From Sphingobacteriaceae bacterium (lineage in GTDB: Bacteria; Bacteroidota; Bacteroidia; UBA7662): a stretch of DNA of 64,000 nt. The notes below the pieces were generated by a model. It worked only from the letters and a program-made list of their open reading frames with translations. It had not been told where the DNA came from and did not search any database. Positions 23,981 through 33,137 of the stretch are shown here, piece by piece (positions within the stretch are counted from its first letter, which is position 1; the number at the start of each line of letters is the position of its first letter). The position numbers and the translations under genes were made by a program. The stretch spans positions 1-64,000 of the forward strand of contig PNNG01000038.1 in NCBI GenBank assembly GCA_013824115.1, read 5' to 3'.

Positions 23981-26785
23981 ATGAATACTTCGCGCTGTCT
24001 GTTTATACTCGCATGGGTGCTTTTGCTCCTCCAAATCACTGTAGTTCAAGCTCAAGCACCACTCACTGGCCAAATCAAAGACCAGCAGAGTGGTGAAACC
24101 CTCATTGGAGCATCAGTAATCATCAAAGGAACCACGATTGGTACCACCACCGATATAAATGGCAAGTTCAGCCTTGCCCACAACCGTCCCTATCCGCTCA
24201 CCTTGGTAATTTCTTACATCGGCTACCAAAATACAGAGGTAAATGTGAGTTCGGCCGAGAAGCCCATCAATATCAAACTAGCACAAAACAATGTGCTTCT
24301 GAAAAGTGTGGAAGTGGTTGATAGCCGCATCACCGAAAAACAACGCGAATCGGCCCTTACCGTAGAGGCCATGGATGTGCTGGCCATCAAAGAAACCCCT
24401 GCGCCTAGCTTTTACCAAGGCCTAGGCAACCTCAAAGGGGTAGACATGACTACCGCCAGCTTGGGTTTTGTGGTTATCAATACCCGCGGATTCAACAGCA
24501 CTTCGCCTGTGCGTTCGCTGCAGTTGATTGATGGGGTAGATAACCAATCGCCCGGACTCAACTTTTCACTTGGTAACTTCCTGGGCGCCTCCGAATTGGA
24601 TGTGTTGAAAGTAGACCTCATCGTAGGTGCCAGTTCAGCCTTTTACGGTCCGAATGCCTTCAACGGGGTAATCAATATGACCACCAAGAGTCCGTTTACC
24701 CACCAAGGCCTCTCTGCCAGCATGAAAGCCGGTGAGCGCGCCTTGTTTGAAACGGCCATGCGCTATGCCCAAGCTTACAAAGACAAAAACGGCAACGACA
24801 AATACGCTTGGAAGTTCAATATGTCGTATTTGCGGGCGAACGATTGGGTTGCCGACAATATGGACCCAACGGAACAATCGGTTGGCAGGGTTGGCGATCC
24901 TGGAGGTTACGATGCTGTGAACCGTTATGGCGACGAAAGGTTGTTTGAAATCAATTTGCCTGTTTCTCACCCCGCTTTGTACAGGTTTTACCGCACGGGT
25001 TACGAAGAACGCGATTTGGTAGATTACAATACCAGGAATTTAAAAACGAGTGCAGCCTTTCATTACATGATCAAGCCGAAAGTAGAATTTATTGCGGCTT
25101 CTAACTTTGGCTACGGCACCACGGTTTATCAAGGCGATAACCGATACAGCTTGCGCGATGTATTGTTCTTTCAGAATAGACTTGAATTGCGCCAAAAAGA
25201 CAAATGGTTTGTACGTGCCTATGCAACCAATGAAGATGCGGGACGTTCGTACGATGCTGTATTTACAGCGCTTTTATTACAGCAAGCAGCGAAAGATGAT
25301 ATAACCTGGTACGATAACTTTATTACCCATTGGCAAACCGTTATTGGTCCTGAATTGCGGAACAGCAGCATCCACCCCGATTTTCCCAATTTAGGCAGCT
25401 TTACAAGCTTGCAGGCCTACCGCGACGCGGTTCAAACCTTTTTCAACAACAATCCCGCATTGATGCAAAGCCTGTATGGCAGGTCACGTGGGGTTGCCGA
25501 TCAGGCCGCAACCGGGGTGACCTTCAATCCCACCTTCAATCGTTTTGAGCCAGGTACCATGCGCTTTGATTCGGCATTCAACGCCATCACTTCACGCACC
25601 AGTTTTGAAGAAGGTGGTTCGCGGTTTTATGACAAATCGGCTTTATACCACATCCAAGCTGAGTACAACTTCGACACCACCAAAATTGGCCTTTTCAAAA
25701 TTGGTGGAAATGGCCGTTTGTACCGGCCCAATTCGCGGGGAACCATCTTCAGCGACACCAATGGAGTGGTTTTGAGAAATTCTGAATTTGGGTTGTATTC
25801 GGGTTGGGAAAAACGAACCAATGAAGACAAATGGATTTACAGCATTACAGCGCGCTTAGACAAAAACCAAAACTTCAATTACCTGGTTTCGCCTGCTGGT
25901 AGCATTGTGTTCAAATGGAAACCCGAGCATATTTTCAGGGTATCGGCCAGTGCAGCCATTCGAAACCCGACGTTGGCAGACCAATTTTTATATTACAATG
26001 TGGGCACAGCTAGGCTTGTCGGAAATTTGAATGGGTTTGATTCGCTGGCTACGGTGGAATCGTTCAGAAATTATTTGTCGAGTAAATCACCGGCCGATTT
26101 GTCTTACTTCAATGTGGATCCCATCCGTCCGGAGCGCGTGCGAACCTTGGAGTTTGGCTACCGCGGCACGCCATGGGAAAAAGTGTATGTAGATGCCAGC
26201 TACTACTACAGTTGGTACCAAGATTTTATAGGATTTAATTTAGGTGTAACCTTTGACCAAGCGCTTGACTTCGGCTTGGCGGCAACCAATATTCAAGCCT
26301 TTCGTATTGCCGCCAATGCTACCGACATAGTTACCACCCAGGGAGCAGCCATTGGCATTAATTACTATTTCCACAGACAATTTGCGCTACTTGGCAACTA
26401 CAGCTGGAACCGTTTGGATTTACGGGGCTCCGACGACCCCATCATTCCTGCCTTCAATACACCTGAGCACAAGTTCAATATTGGTTTTAGCGGTAAGGAT
26501 CTTATCGTGAATTTGGGAAAGCTTACTTTGCCAGGGGTAGGCTTCAATGTGAATTACAAATGGATAGAAGGATTTTTGTTCGAAGGATCACCACAATTCA
26601 CCGGATTTATACCGACTTACGACCTGGTTGATGCCCAGGTGAATTACTATCATGCCGACTGGAAAACAACCTTTAAGCTAGGAGCCTCAAACTTATTGAA
26701 TAACAAAGTGTTTCAGGTTTATGGTGGGCCAAGGGTTGGCCGCTTGGCGTACATTTCTATTCTGCTAGAACTCGACAAAATCTAA
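23981..26785 (+). CDS. TonB-dependent outer-membrane receptor with carboxypeptidase-like domain
   Basis: A 934-aa outer-membrane importer. A signal peptide (about 1-26, ending VQAQA) is followed by a carboxypeptidase-regulatory-like domain (GQIKDQQSGETLIGASVIIKG, GTTTDINGKFSL, ISYIGYQ), a plug domain (LQLIDGVDNQSPG, VDLIVGASSAFYGPNAFNGVINMTTK in parts) and a long barrel ending ISILLELDKI. It is not followed by a SusD gene; the next gene is a T9SS-exported hydrolase-like protein 62 bases downstream, which may help supply the substrate. It diverges from the penicillin acylase gene. Confidence 0.92.
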   Translation: MNTSRCLFILAWVLLLLQITVVQAQAPLTGQIKDQQSGETLIGASVIIKGTTIGTTTDINGKFSLAHNRPYPLTLVISYIGYQNTEVNVSSAEKPINIKLAQNNVLLKSVEVVDSRITEKQRESALTVEAMDVLAIKETPAPSFYQGLGNLKGVDMTTASLGFVVINTRGFNSTSPVRSLQLIDGVDNQSPGLNFSLGNFLGASELDVLKVDLIVGASSAFYGPNAFNGVINMTTKSPFTHQGLSASMKAGERALFETAMRYAQAYKDKNGNDKYAWKFNMSYLRANDWVADNMDPTEQSVGRVGDPGGYDAVNRYGDERLFEINLPVSHPALYRFYRTGYEERDLVDYNTRNLKTSAAFHYMIKPKVEFIAASNFGYGTTVYQGDNRYSLRDVLFFQNRLELRQKDKWFVRAYATNEDAGRSYDAVFTALLLQQAAKDDITWYDNFITHWQTVIGPELRNSSIHPDFPNLGSFTSLQAYRDAVQTFFNNNPALMQSLYGRSRGVADQAATGVTFNPTFNRFEPGTMRFDSAFNAITSRTSFEEGGSRFYDKSALYHIQAEYNFDTTKIGLFKIGGNGRLYRPNSRGTIFSDTNGVVLRNSEFGLYSGWEKRTNEDKWIYSITARLDKNQNFNYLVSPAGSIVFKWKPEHIFRVSASAAIRNPTLADQFLYYNVGTARLVGNLNGFDSLATVESFRNYLSSKSPADLSYFNVDPIRPERVRTLEFGYRGTPWEKVYVDASYYYSWYQDFIGFNLGVTFDQALDFGLAATNIQAFRIAANATDIVTTQGAAIGINYYFHRQFALLGNYSWNRLDLRGSDDPIIPAFNTPEHKFNIGFSGKDLIVNLGKLTLPGVGFNVNYKWIEGFLFEGSPQFTGFIPTYDLVDAQVNYYHADWKTTFKLGASNLLNNKVFQVYGGPRVGRLAYISILLELDKI

Positions 26786-26847
26786 TAGCCAAAAAAGAAT
26801 TATTATCAACAGATTAACTAACTTCGATTGTCAAAAACCTCAAAATT

Positions 26848-28365
26848 ATGAAAACAAGCTTACTCAAAATGGGATTGCTGGGCGCAGGATTATTCCTGTA
26901 TAACAGCAGCATTGCCCAAACGCGTTACATCGACAAGGTGTTTCAAAATGTAACCGTGCAGGCCGATGTAACCTACGGTCAAAATTATCAAGTGCTTACT
27001 GGCACACCGGTGCTTATTCCTTTGCAAATGGACGTTTATCGTCCTGCAGGCGACAATGCTACCAATCGCCCTTTGATTGTGTATTTGCATACCGGTAGCT
27101 TTTTGCCGCCCATCATCAATGGTTCTCCTAGCGGATCACGAAAAGACAGCGCAACAGCAGAAATGTGTCGCGAGTTCGCCCGCCGCGGTTACGTGGTGGC
27201 ATCGGTTTCTTACCGTTTGGGTTGGAACCCACAAGGCAACCAGGAAGTGCGCACAGGCACCATCCTCAATGCCGTTTATCGCGCCAATCAAGACGTTAAA
27301 ACCGCCATTCGTTTCTTTAGAAAAGAAACAGCCACCAATGGCAACCCTTACGGTATCGATACCACCAAAATCGTGGTAGTTGGCCAAGGAACGGGTGGTT
27401 ATGCCGGTTTGGCTGCTGCTTATCTCGACAAAACCAGCGAGTTAAACTTACTCAAATTCATCGACCCTACCACGAACCAGTCGTATGTAAATCAGGCCAT
27501 CGTTGGTGATTTTGATGGTTTTGGTGGGGCTGTTGGTGTGGCCAACAATCCGAATCACGCAGGTTACAGCTCAGACTTTAACATGGTGATTAATTTAGGC
27601 GGCGCCATTGGCGACACCTCTTGGATGGAACCAGGTGATATGCCAACCATTGCCTTCCAAAGCGTTACTGACCCATTTGCCCCTTTCAACAATGGTATTG
27701 TTTTGGTGCCAGGTACCACTTTCCAAGTGATTGAAGTTGGCGGCAGCGGTGCTTTCACCCCCCGTGCTTTCCGTTTGGGCTTGCAAAGCCCTTTGGCCGA
27801 TATTTCATTGAATGATCCTATTTCGCAAAAAGCCAGAAGTTTGAACAATGGAGTAAGTGGGTTATACCCTTTGTTCATTGCGCCTTTTACTCCTCAGGCT
27901 GGTCCATGGGAATGGTGGGACTCAACAATCGTTAAGACGTTAACGGTAGGAACTGCTAGCGGCCTCACTGCCCACAACAACTCGATGCTCACCAATCCGA
28001 ACATGTCTAAGACCAAGGCTTTGAATTACATCGATACCATTCAGAGATACTGTGCTCCTCGCATTGTGAATGTTTTGGGTTTACCAGGCAATACGGTGAG
28101 TGTGGCCGAAAAACAAGCCAATGAAGCACGTGTAAATGTATTCCCCAACCCTGCTACCGACTACCTCACCATCCGTGCTTTGGGCGAAAACGATCGCATC
28201 CGCAGCATTGAGGTGATTGATGTAATTGGCAAGCGCGTGCGTTTCGAAAACAACATCCTCGAGGGCAGCCATACTTTTTCACGCGATGGTTTGCCTACAG
28301 GTTTGTACTTTGTACGCGTAACCACCGACAAAGGTGAAGCCACCCACAAGGTGAATTTCAAATAA
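26848..28365 (+). CDS. T9SS-exported alpha/beta-hydrolase-like protein lacking the nucleophile Ser
   Basis: A 505-aa protein. Signal peptide 1-23 (SSIAQ); alpha/beta-hydrolase domain about 55-330 with IPLQMDVYRPAGD, RPLIVYLHTGSF (oxyanion region), ARRGYVVASVSYRLGW and IRFFRKE, typical of BD-FAE/carboxylesterase folds. The nucleophile elbow reads VVVGQGTGGYAG, so the GxSxG Ser is Gly181. A T9SS type A sorting domain starts near NVFPNPATDYLTI and ends KVNFK. A TAACTTCG box lies at 26819-26826. It follows the TonB receptor gene and is closed by a strong terminator. It may bind its ligand instead of hydrolysing it; that is inference. Confidence 0.82.
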   Translation: MKTSLLKMGLLGAGLFLYNSSIAQTRYIDKVFQNVTVQADVTYGQNYQVLTGTPVLIPLQMDVYRPAGDNATNRPLIVYLHTGSFLPPIINGSPSGSRKDSATAEMCREFARRGYVVASVSYRLGWNPQGNQEVRTGTILNAVYRANQDVKTAIRFFRKETATNGNPYGIDTTKIVVVGQGTGGYAGLAAAYLDKTSELNLLKFIDPTTNQSYVNQAIVGDFDGFGGAVGVANNPNHAGYSSDFNMVINLGGAIGDTSWMEPGDMPTIAFQSVTDPFAPFNNGIVLVPGTTFQVIEVGGSGAFTPRAFRLGLQSPLADISLNDPISQKARSLNNGVSGLYPLFIAPFTPQAGPWEWWDSTIVKTLTVGTASGLTAHNNSMLTNPNMSKTKALNYIDTIQRYCAPRIVNVLGLPGNTVSVAEKQANEARVNVFPNPATDYLTIRALGENDRIRSIEVIDVIGKRVRFENNILEGSHTFSRDGLPTGLYFVRVTTDKGEATHKVNFK

Positions 28366-28385
28366 GTTACATCCACTTGATTTAG

Positions 28386-28415
28386 AGCCCGGGAAGCAAT
28401 TTCCGGGCTTTTTTT
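28386..28415 (+). terminator. Intrinsic terminator
   Basis: Stem AGCCCGGGAA with TTTCCGGGCT around a short loop, followed by seven to eight T. Confidence 0.9.
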
Positions 28416-28441
28416 ATGAACTTTACAGCAACCCAAACCCT

Positions 28442-29620
28442 ATGAGATGGTTGCTTTGCTGGCTGCTTTTACTGCCACAGTGGACTTTATGCCAACAGTA
28501 TGTCCCAGGACAAACTTATTGGTCGGCCGATGGCTACATAGAATACCGCTGCGGAAGCCTGCCCTTGATCATTACCGCCCCACATGGTGGTTATCTGTCG
28601 CCCGACAGCTTGCCAACCCGTGTCTGTCCGGGTGCTACTACCGTACAAGATGGCTTCACCTTAGAACTCGCCCAAGCCATCGACTCCATGTATGCTTTGA
28701 ATCATGCCTGTCGGCCACATGTGATCATTTCGCATTTACACCGCCGCAAACTCGACCCCAACCGCGATTCGAGTGAAGCCAGTTGCGACGATGCGCGCAG
28801 CATGGCCATTTGGCGGGCCTTTCATGGCTTTGTGCAGGCGGCGCGCGATACGGTGCAACAACGGCATGGCAAAGGCTTGCTGCTCGATTTGCATGGACAT
28901 GCCCACACCTTGCAGCGCATTGAATTGGGCTATCAGTTAACCGGAGATCACCTTCGCAGTGGCGATTCGGCCATCAACAGCGCATTCAGGGCACAAAGAA
29001 GTGGCATCCGCAGTTTGGTGATGCTTAATTTAGGCGCGCAAACGCACAGCCAGCTATTGCGCGGACCGCAGGCTTTGGGCACTTGGCTTCATGCATCGGG
29101 TTATCCGTCGGTTCCATCGCAACAAGATCCCACCCCGCAAGCTGGCGAGCCTTTTTTCAGTGGCGGCTACATTACCGAGCGGCATGGCAGCATGTTTGGC
29201 GGTACGGTAGATGCTATTCAGCTGGAACATTATATGACCGGCATCCGCAATACTGCGGCTAACCGCGCGCGCTATGCCGATACCCTGCGACTGGTAACCA
29301 ATCGTTTTTTGGCCACCCACTATTTTGGGAGTACCGCCTTTTTGACGGCTTGTGTAGCAGCGCCTAATGCCTTGCCATTGCAGGGACACTCGAGTCCTTG
29401 GTTTAGGCTTTACCCCAATCCAGGCAGTGCGTTTTACCTTGATAGCGATGCAAATGCTGAGCTTCAACTGTTTGATATACACGGAAAGCGCATGTTCAAG
29501 CAGTCGGTAGCAGCCGGAACGCAGCTGATTTCGCCGGCGCTACCTGCGGGGGTGTACTTGCTCATGCTTCAGTCCGAAAAGCAGCTTGTTGGTTGGGTGC
29601 GCTGGGTGAAAACCCAATAA
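28442..29620 (+). CDS. N-formylglutamate amidohydrolase-like protein with T9SS sorting domain
   Basis: A 392-aa protein. After a signal peptide (residues 1-18, ending TLCQQ), the region 40-300 shows the FGase-like fold: LIITAPHGGY, HLHRRKLDPNRD, LLLDLHGHAH and a late YITERHG, consistent with a metal-dependent amidohydrolase. The C-terminal 75 residues are a type A sorting domain (FRLYPNPGSAFYL ... LPAGVYLLML). FGases usually act in the cytoplasm on N-formylglutamate in histidine breakdown; this one is predicted to be exported to the surface, so its substrate is probably different. It has a terminator upstream, and no his genes are nearby. Confidence 0.82.
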   Translation: MRWLLCWLLLLPQWTLCQQYVPGQTYWSADGYIEYRCGSLPLIITAPHGGYLSPDSLPTRVCPGATTVQDGFTLELAQAIDSMYALNHACRPHVIISHLHRRKLDPNRDSSEASCDDARSMAIWRAFHGFVQAARDTVQQRHGKGLLLDLHGHAHTLQRIELGYQLTGDHLRSGDSAINSAFRAQRSGIRSLVMLNLGAQTHSQLLRGPQALGTWLHASGYPSVPSQQDPTPQAGEPFFSGGYITERHGSMFGGTVDAIQLEHYMTGIRNTAANRARYADTLRLVTNRFLATHYFGSTAFLTACVAAPNALPLQGHSSPWFRLYPNPGSAFYLDSDANAELQLFDIHGKRMFKQSVAAGTQLISPALPAGVYLLMLQSEKQLVGWVRWVKTQ

Positions 29621-29623
29621 TCG

Positions 29624-29701
29624 TCCCTTTAATAAGGATGAAAACGCTATAATGTCCTTATTAGAAGGATAATTAATCAAAAAGCGAACCTTTTAAAAGG
29701 A
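29624..29701 (+). promoter_or_regulatory. Three regularly spaced palindromic boxes (putative operator)
   Basis: Three 15-bp boxes built on CCTT...AAGGA: TCCCTTTAATAAGGA (29624-29638), TCCTTATTAGAAGGA (29655-29669) and AACCTTTTAAAAGGA (29687-29701). Starts are 31 and 32 bp apart, about three helical turns, so all face the same side of the DNA. The third box is a perfect CCTTTTAAAAGG palindrome, lies 9 bases before the TATATTTG box and covers the expected -33 position. This is suited to repression of the ATPase gene that follows. Confidence 0.65.
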
Positions 29702-29710
29702 CGAGTATCG

Positions 29711-29718
29711 TATATTTG
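29711..29718 (+). promoter_or_regulatory. -7 box for AAA ATPase gene
   Basis: TATATTTG matches TAnnTTTG exactly and ends 4 bases before the GTG start at 29723, predicting a leaderless mRNA with a GTG start. Confidence 0.65.
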
Positions 29719-29722
29719 TGAA

Positions 29723-31036
29723 GTGATACGCAAAGAAGTCATACAGCAGCTCATCAAAAACTTCCAAGATCGGCATCAACCGGCCTTGGTAGCGCGCGAA
29801 GAGGCCTTGCCTTTGCACACCCGCAAAGTGGTGGTAGCCAAGGGAGTGCGGCGCTCGGGTAAATCGAGTGCCATGCTTTTGGCCGTTGATGCTTTGCTGG
29901 CCGAGGGCACTTCCATAGAGCAAGTGCTGTACTTGAACTTCGACGATGAACGTTTGCCTTTCACCGCCGAAAGCTTCGACCTCATACTACAGGCCTACCG
30001 CGAGCTCTATCCACACCAGGCCATGCAGCAAGTGTATGTGTTTTTAGATGAGGTGCAGCAATGTGCAGGCTGGGAGCAGTTTGTGCGCAGGCTGTACGAC
30101 CAGGAAACGCAAAACGTATTTGTAACGGGCTCCAATGCGCGGCTGCTTTCGTCGGAGATAGCCACCTCGTTGCGTGGGCGAACCCTGCAATTCGAGTATT
30201 TCCCCTTGTCGTTTGGCGAATATTGCAGCTTTAAAAAAGTGGATCGGAAGTACGGCAGTTCGCGCCAAAACGCCTTGTTGGAGGCTGCGTTCAAAAGCTA
30301 TTACCAGCAAGGGGGCTTTCCCGAACTGGTGCTCGACGAAATGCCCTACCGCGACAAAATACTCCAAGAGTACTACCACCTCATGCTGTACCGCGATATG
30401 GTGGAGCGTTACGACATACGCAACCTGCCTGCCCTGCGCTACTTCATACGCCGCCTCATCGTCAACATCAGCAAGCCTACTTCCATACAGAAGATATTTA
30501 ACGAACTTAAATCGGCCGGACTGGCAGTGAGCAAAAACTCGCTCTATGAATGGGTCGATCAGCTCGAGGCCATCTACCTATTCTTGCCCTTGCCCAAATT
30601 TGAACCTTCCATGGTGAAAGAACAAAGCAGCGAAAAGAAGTACTACCTCATCGACAATGGATTGTTACGCGCATTGAGTCCGGCTTTGAGTGAAGGTCGG
30701 GGCGTGATGCTCGAAAATGTGGTCTATTTGCAACTCCGTCGATTGGCCGATTTATCGAGCCAGTTCTTCTTTTACAAAGGCAAAAAGGAGTGCGATTTTG
30801 TGGTGGCCCGCAACCAACAAGTAGTGCAATTGGTGCAAGTGTGCTGGGAGGTTTACGAGGCCGACACCCTTAAACGCGAAATCGCCGGCCTGCTTGAGGC
30901 GGCCCAAGCCACGGGCTGCAATAACTTATGGCTGGTAACCGATCACCAGGAAGACGAAATACAACAAGACGGCTATACCATACGCATGGTTCCGGCCTGG
31001 AAGTTCTGCTTGTTGCACGAGCGCCGCTCTGCTTGA
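29723..31036 (+). CDS. AAA ATPase with DUF4143 domain
   Basis: A 437-aa protein of the widespread ATP-binding/DUF4143 family. Walker A VRRSGKSSAML (about residue 39), Walker B VYVFLDEVQQ, and VTGSNARLLSSEIATSLRGR form the AAA module. The C-terminal DUF4143 part has YYLIDNGLLRALSP, an ENVVYLQLRR helix and FFYKGKKECDFVVARN, resembling a PD-(D/E)XK nuclease core. Function is not established; such genes occur in many copies in Bacteroidota and are thought to be linked to mobile DNA or defence. The start is a GTG; regulation by the three palindromic boxes upstream is likely. Confidence 0.88.
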   Translation: MIRKEVIQQLIKNFQDRHQPALVAREEALPLHTRKVVVAKGVRRSGKSSAMLLAVDALLAEGTSIEQVLYLNFDDERLPFTAESFDLILQAYRELYPHQAMQQVYVFLDEVQQCAGWEQFVRRLYDQETQNVFVTGSNARLLSSEIATSLRGRTLQFEYFPLSFGEYCSFKKVDRKYGSSRQNALLEAAFKSYYQQGGFPELVLDEMPYRDKILQEYYHLMLYRDMVERYDIRNLPALRYFIRRLIVNISKPTSIQKIFNELKSAGLAVSKNSLYEWVDQLEAIYLFLPLPKFEPSMVKEQSSEKKYYLIDNGLLRALSPALSEGRGVMLENVVYLQLRRLADLSSQFFFYKGKKECDFVVARNQQVVQLVQVCWEVYEADTLKREIAGLLEAAQATGCNNLWLVTDHQEDEIQQDGYTIRMVPAWKFCLLHERRSA

Positions 31037-31065
31037 TGTTGCTGTTTGGCTTACAGATTCACCTT

Positions 31066-31085
31066 ATTGAGTCCATTAACTCAAT
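31066..31085. terminator. Weak hairpin between convergent genes
   Basis: ATTGAGT (31066-31072) and ACTCAAT (31079-31085) with a 6-base loop, spanning the stop codon of the minus-strand DnaJ-domain gene. No strong T-run on either side. Confidence 0.35.
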
Positions 31086-31816
31086 CCCCGCTCTTTTTTA
31101 ATTTGGTCCCACGCCTGGTTCAGCTGCTGGAATTTCTCCTTGGCGGCGTGCTGCACTTCTTCGCCGAGGTGGGCTACTTTGTCGGGATGGTGTTTGATGG
31201 CCAAGCGGCGGTAAGCCTTTTTCACCTCTTCGTCGCTGGCATCGGCACTTACCTCCAAAACGGCATAAGCATCGGCGGTGCTGTGACCGTACATGGCGCG
31301 GATAGATCGGTATTCGGTATCACCCAAACGCAGCAGATGTGCCATGGTGGCCAGCACCTTTTCTTCTGCTTGGGTAATGCTGCCGTCTGCCTGGGCCAAG
31401 CCAACGAGCAAGTGCAGTAACTCGCGCCGGGCGGCCACATCCATAAACTGGGCAATTTGTCGACAAACAGGCTGGTAGTCGAAATCCTTTTCAACTACAT
31501 CGCGCAGCAACAAGGTCATGTCTTTGGCCTGTTCTGCCCCAAAATTGCGCTTGAGGAAGTCCTTCACAAAGTCGAGCTCGGCCCGTACCACGCGGCCATC
31601 GGCCTTCATCACGGCGGCAGTGAGTACCAGTAAGCTCACGCTAAAATCGGAGGGCGTGGTTTCGGGCCGTCGATAGGGGCCTTGTGGGTTGGATGTTCGC
31701 TTTTGAGCATCGAGGTTTTCTACCACCGAGCCCAGCATAAATCCAACGATGGCCCCAATTGGGCCACCAAATACCCAGCCCAGCCCACCGCCGAACCAAC
31801 GTGCATATTTTGACAT
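31076..31816 (-). CDS. TerB- and DnaJ-domain protein (DjlA-like)
   Basis: A 246-aa protein. A Gly-rich hydrophobic N-terminus (WFGGGLGWVFGGPIGAIVGF) probably anchors it to the inner membrane. A TerB-like helical domain follows (about 60-165: VLTAAVMKADGRVVRAELDF, LVGLAQADGSITQAEEKVL), then a C-terminal J-domain (YAVLEVSADASDEEVKKAYRR, HHPDKV with the HPD motif). The architecture is that of DjlA co-chaperones, which stimulate DnaK at the membrane. A -7-like TAAATTTA box lies 4 bases before the ATG. Confidence 0.93.
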   Translation of the reverse strand: MSKYARWFGGGLGWVFGGPIGAIVGFMLGSVVENLDAQKRTSNPQGPYRRPETTPSDFSVSLLVLTAAVMKADGRVVRAELDFVKDFLKRNFGAEQAKDMTLLLRDVVEKDFDYQPVCRQIAQFMDVAARRELLHLLVGLAQADGSITQAEEKVLATMAHLLRLGDTEYRSIRAMYGHSTADAYAVLEVSADASDEEVKKAYRRLAIKHHPDKVAHLGEEVQHAAKEKFQQLNQAWDQIKKERGLS

Positions 31817-31820
31817 GGCG

Positions 31821-31828
31821 TAAATTTA
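31821..31828 (-). promoter_or_regulatory. -7-like box for DnaJ-domain gene
   Basis: Minus-strand TAAATTTA, one mismatch to TAnnTTTG, ends 4 bases before the ATG at 31816. Confidence 0.45.
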
Positions 31829-31908
31829 AGAGGATGGCAGCATTTTTTGGGCCTCGGGGGACCAATTGAAGCCGCTTTAACTAAAAATGAGAAACACCCG
31901 GCCCTTTT

Positions 31909-33087
31909 TCAGCTTGGTGCAGTGGCTTTTGGCAAATAGGTGTTGCATTTGGCCCACAAAACCACCGTCAACAGCACTAAATAAACGGTCAGGTATTCAT
32001 GAAAGTAGTTCGCGTCGGGATGAGCCCCACTCATTACATAGGTTTGTGGCAGCCAAACAGCCAAAATAGCCGCTATGGGTACTATCCACCACCGGCGATG
32101 GCCGAGCTGCCACCATTGCAAGCAAGCCAATTTGAAGGCTGAGCCCAAAAAAGGCCAAGCCAACAGCAAAGGTAAGGCAAACAAACGGGCCTCGCGGGCA
32201 AAGGCGGTGCTGAAAACCAGTGGGCTGTTGAGCAGTACGGTGAGCCAAAAAACCTGCCGCCATGCCTTCGGCCAAGTGTCTTTGCTATTTACACTGAGCA
32301 GCAAGGGCAAGGCCAGTACCAGCACGAAGGTCCACACACTTTCGCCCCAGCGATCGGCGGCAAAATTCTGCTCTAAAAGGGTGAGCCGCAACAGCACCTC
32401 GCCTGCCGGCTGTTGGCTTACGCCGTACATGGCGCTTCCCCAAAACCACCAAGCCAGATAGGCCAGCAACCAGAAAATAGACAAGGCCCAAAAAAGGGCT
32501 TTGCGTTCACTGTTTCGGCCAAAAAGCCAGGCCAAGGCGGGCCACAACAGCCAGCCCGTTTCGCGTGCCAGCAAACTAATGCCGAACAACAGCATGGCTC
32601 CAAAAATGGCATTGCGTTGGGCGGCCAGCAGTGCGCTCAGCAAAACGGCATATTGCAACGGTTCATCAAAGGTGTATACCGGCGGAAACCAGGCGAACAC
32701 GACCGAAAAACTGGCAAAAAAGAATACCTGTGCCCACCAGCCCCCAATACCTCCGGCTGCCAGATAGTACAGCAAAACTGCCGCCACCAACCAGCCTAGC
32801 AATTGCACCACCAACCAGACATAGGCCACCGACCAGCCACTCCATCCATGCACCAACCATACTGTTTGTGTAGTGAGCGGCCGGCGTGCAAAAGCAGGTT
32901 CGGTTCGGTGGTATTGCACCTCTTCGGCAAGGTAATCGGCGCTGATGCCCAGCGCATCGGGTGCATATTGTTCATATTTCAGATTGAGCATGCTATTAGC
33001 CGAAGGTTGCACATGCAGCCAAAGCAGCAAAGGCAGGCAAAGGAGGGGCAGCAGCAGAGATTTCAGAAAATCGCGCAGGCGAATCAT
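31909..33087 (-). CDS. Polytopic membrane protein of unknown function
   Basis: A 392-aa protein rich in Trp and Leu with about nine or ten hydrophobic segments. A periplasm-like loop lies between the first helix and about residue 75, and the middle contains an LLARETGWLLWPALAW stretch. The layout (large first loop, ARETG motif) resembles membrane mannosyl-/glycosyltransferase-type proteins of the GT-C class, but no decisive motif is visible, so no function is given. The ATG at 33087 (MIRLRDFLKS) is preferred; a TATCTTGC box lies 3 bases upstream. It is divergent from the M3 peptidase gene, with a 62-bp shared region. Confidence 0.72.
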   Translation of the reverse strand: MIRLRDFLKSLLLPLLCLPLLLWLHVQPSANSMLNLKYEQYAPDALGISADYLAEEVQYHRTEPAFARRPLTTQTVWLVHGWSGWSVAYVWLVVQLLGWLVAAVLLYYLAAGGIGGWWAQVFFFASFSVVFAWFPPVYTFDEPLQYAVLLSALLAAQRNAIFGAMLLFGISLLARETGWLLWPALAWLFGRNSERKALFWALSIFWLLAYLAWWFWGSAMYGVSQQPAGEVLLRLTLLEQNFAADRWGESVWTFVLVLALPLLLSVNSKDTWPKAWRQVFWLTVLLNSPLVFSTAFAREARLFALPLLLAWPFLGSAFKLACLQWWQLGHRRWWIVPIAAILAVWLPQTYVMSGAHPDANYFHEYLTVYLVLLTVVLWAKCNTYLPKATAPS

Positions 33088-33090
33088 GCC

Positions 33091-33098
33091 GCAAGATA
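33091..33098 (-). promoter_or_regulatory. -7-like box for membrane protein gene
   Basis: Minus-strand TATCTTGC, 3 bases before the ATG at 33087; near TAnnTTTG and like the box before the GDPD gene. Confidence 0.4.
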
Positions 33099-33137
33099 GC
33101 CAGCCACTGTGAAAGCGCAACCTGCCCATAAAGACCC

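Noticed and set aside
23981-29620. SusCD-type polysaccharide utilisation locus
   Set aside because: No SusD gene follows the TonB receptor, and the downstream proteins are not glycan enzymes; GH97 is 8 kb away and separate.
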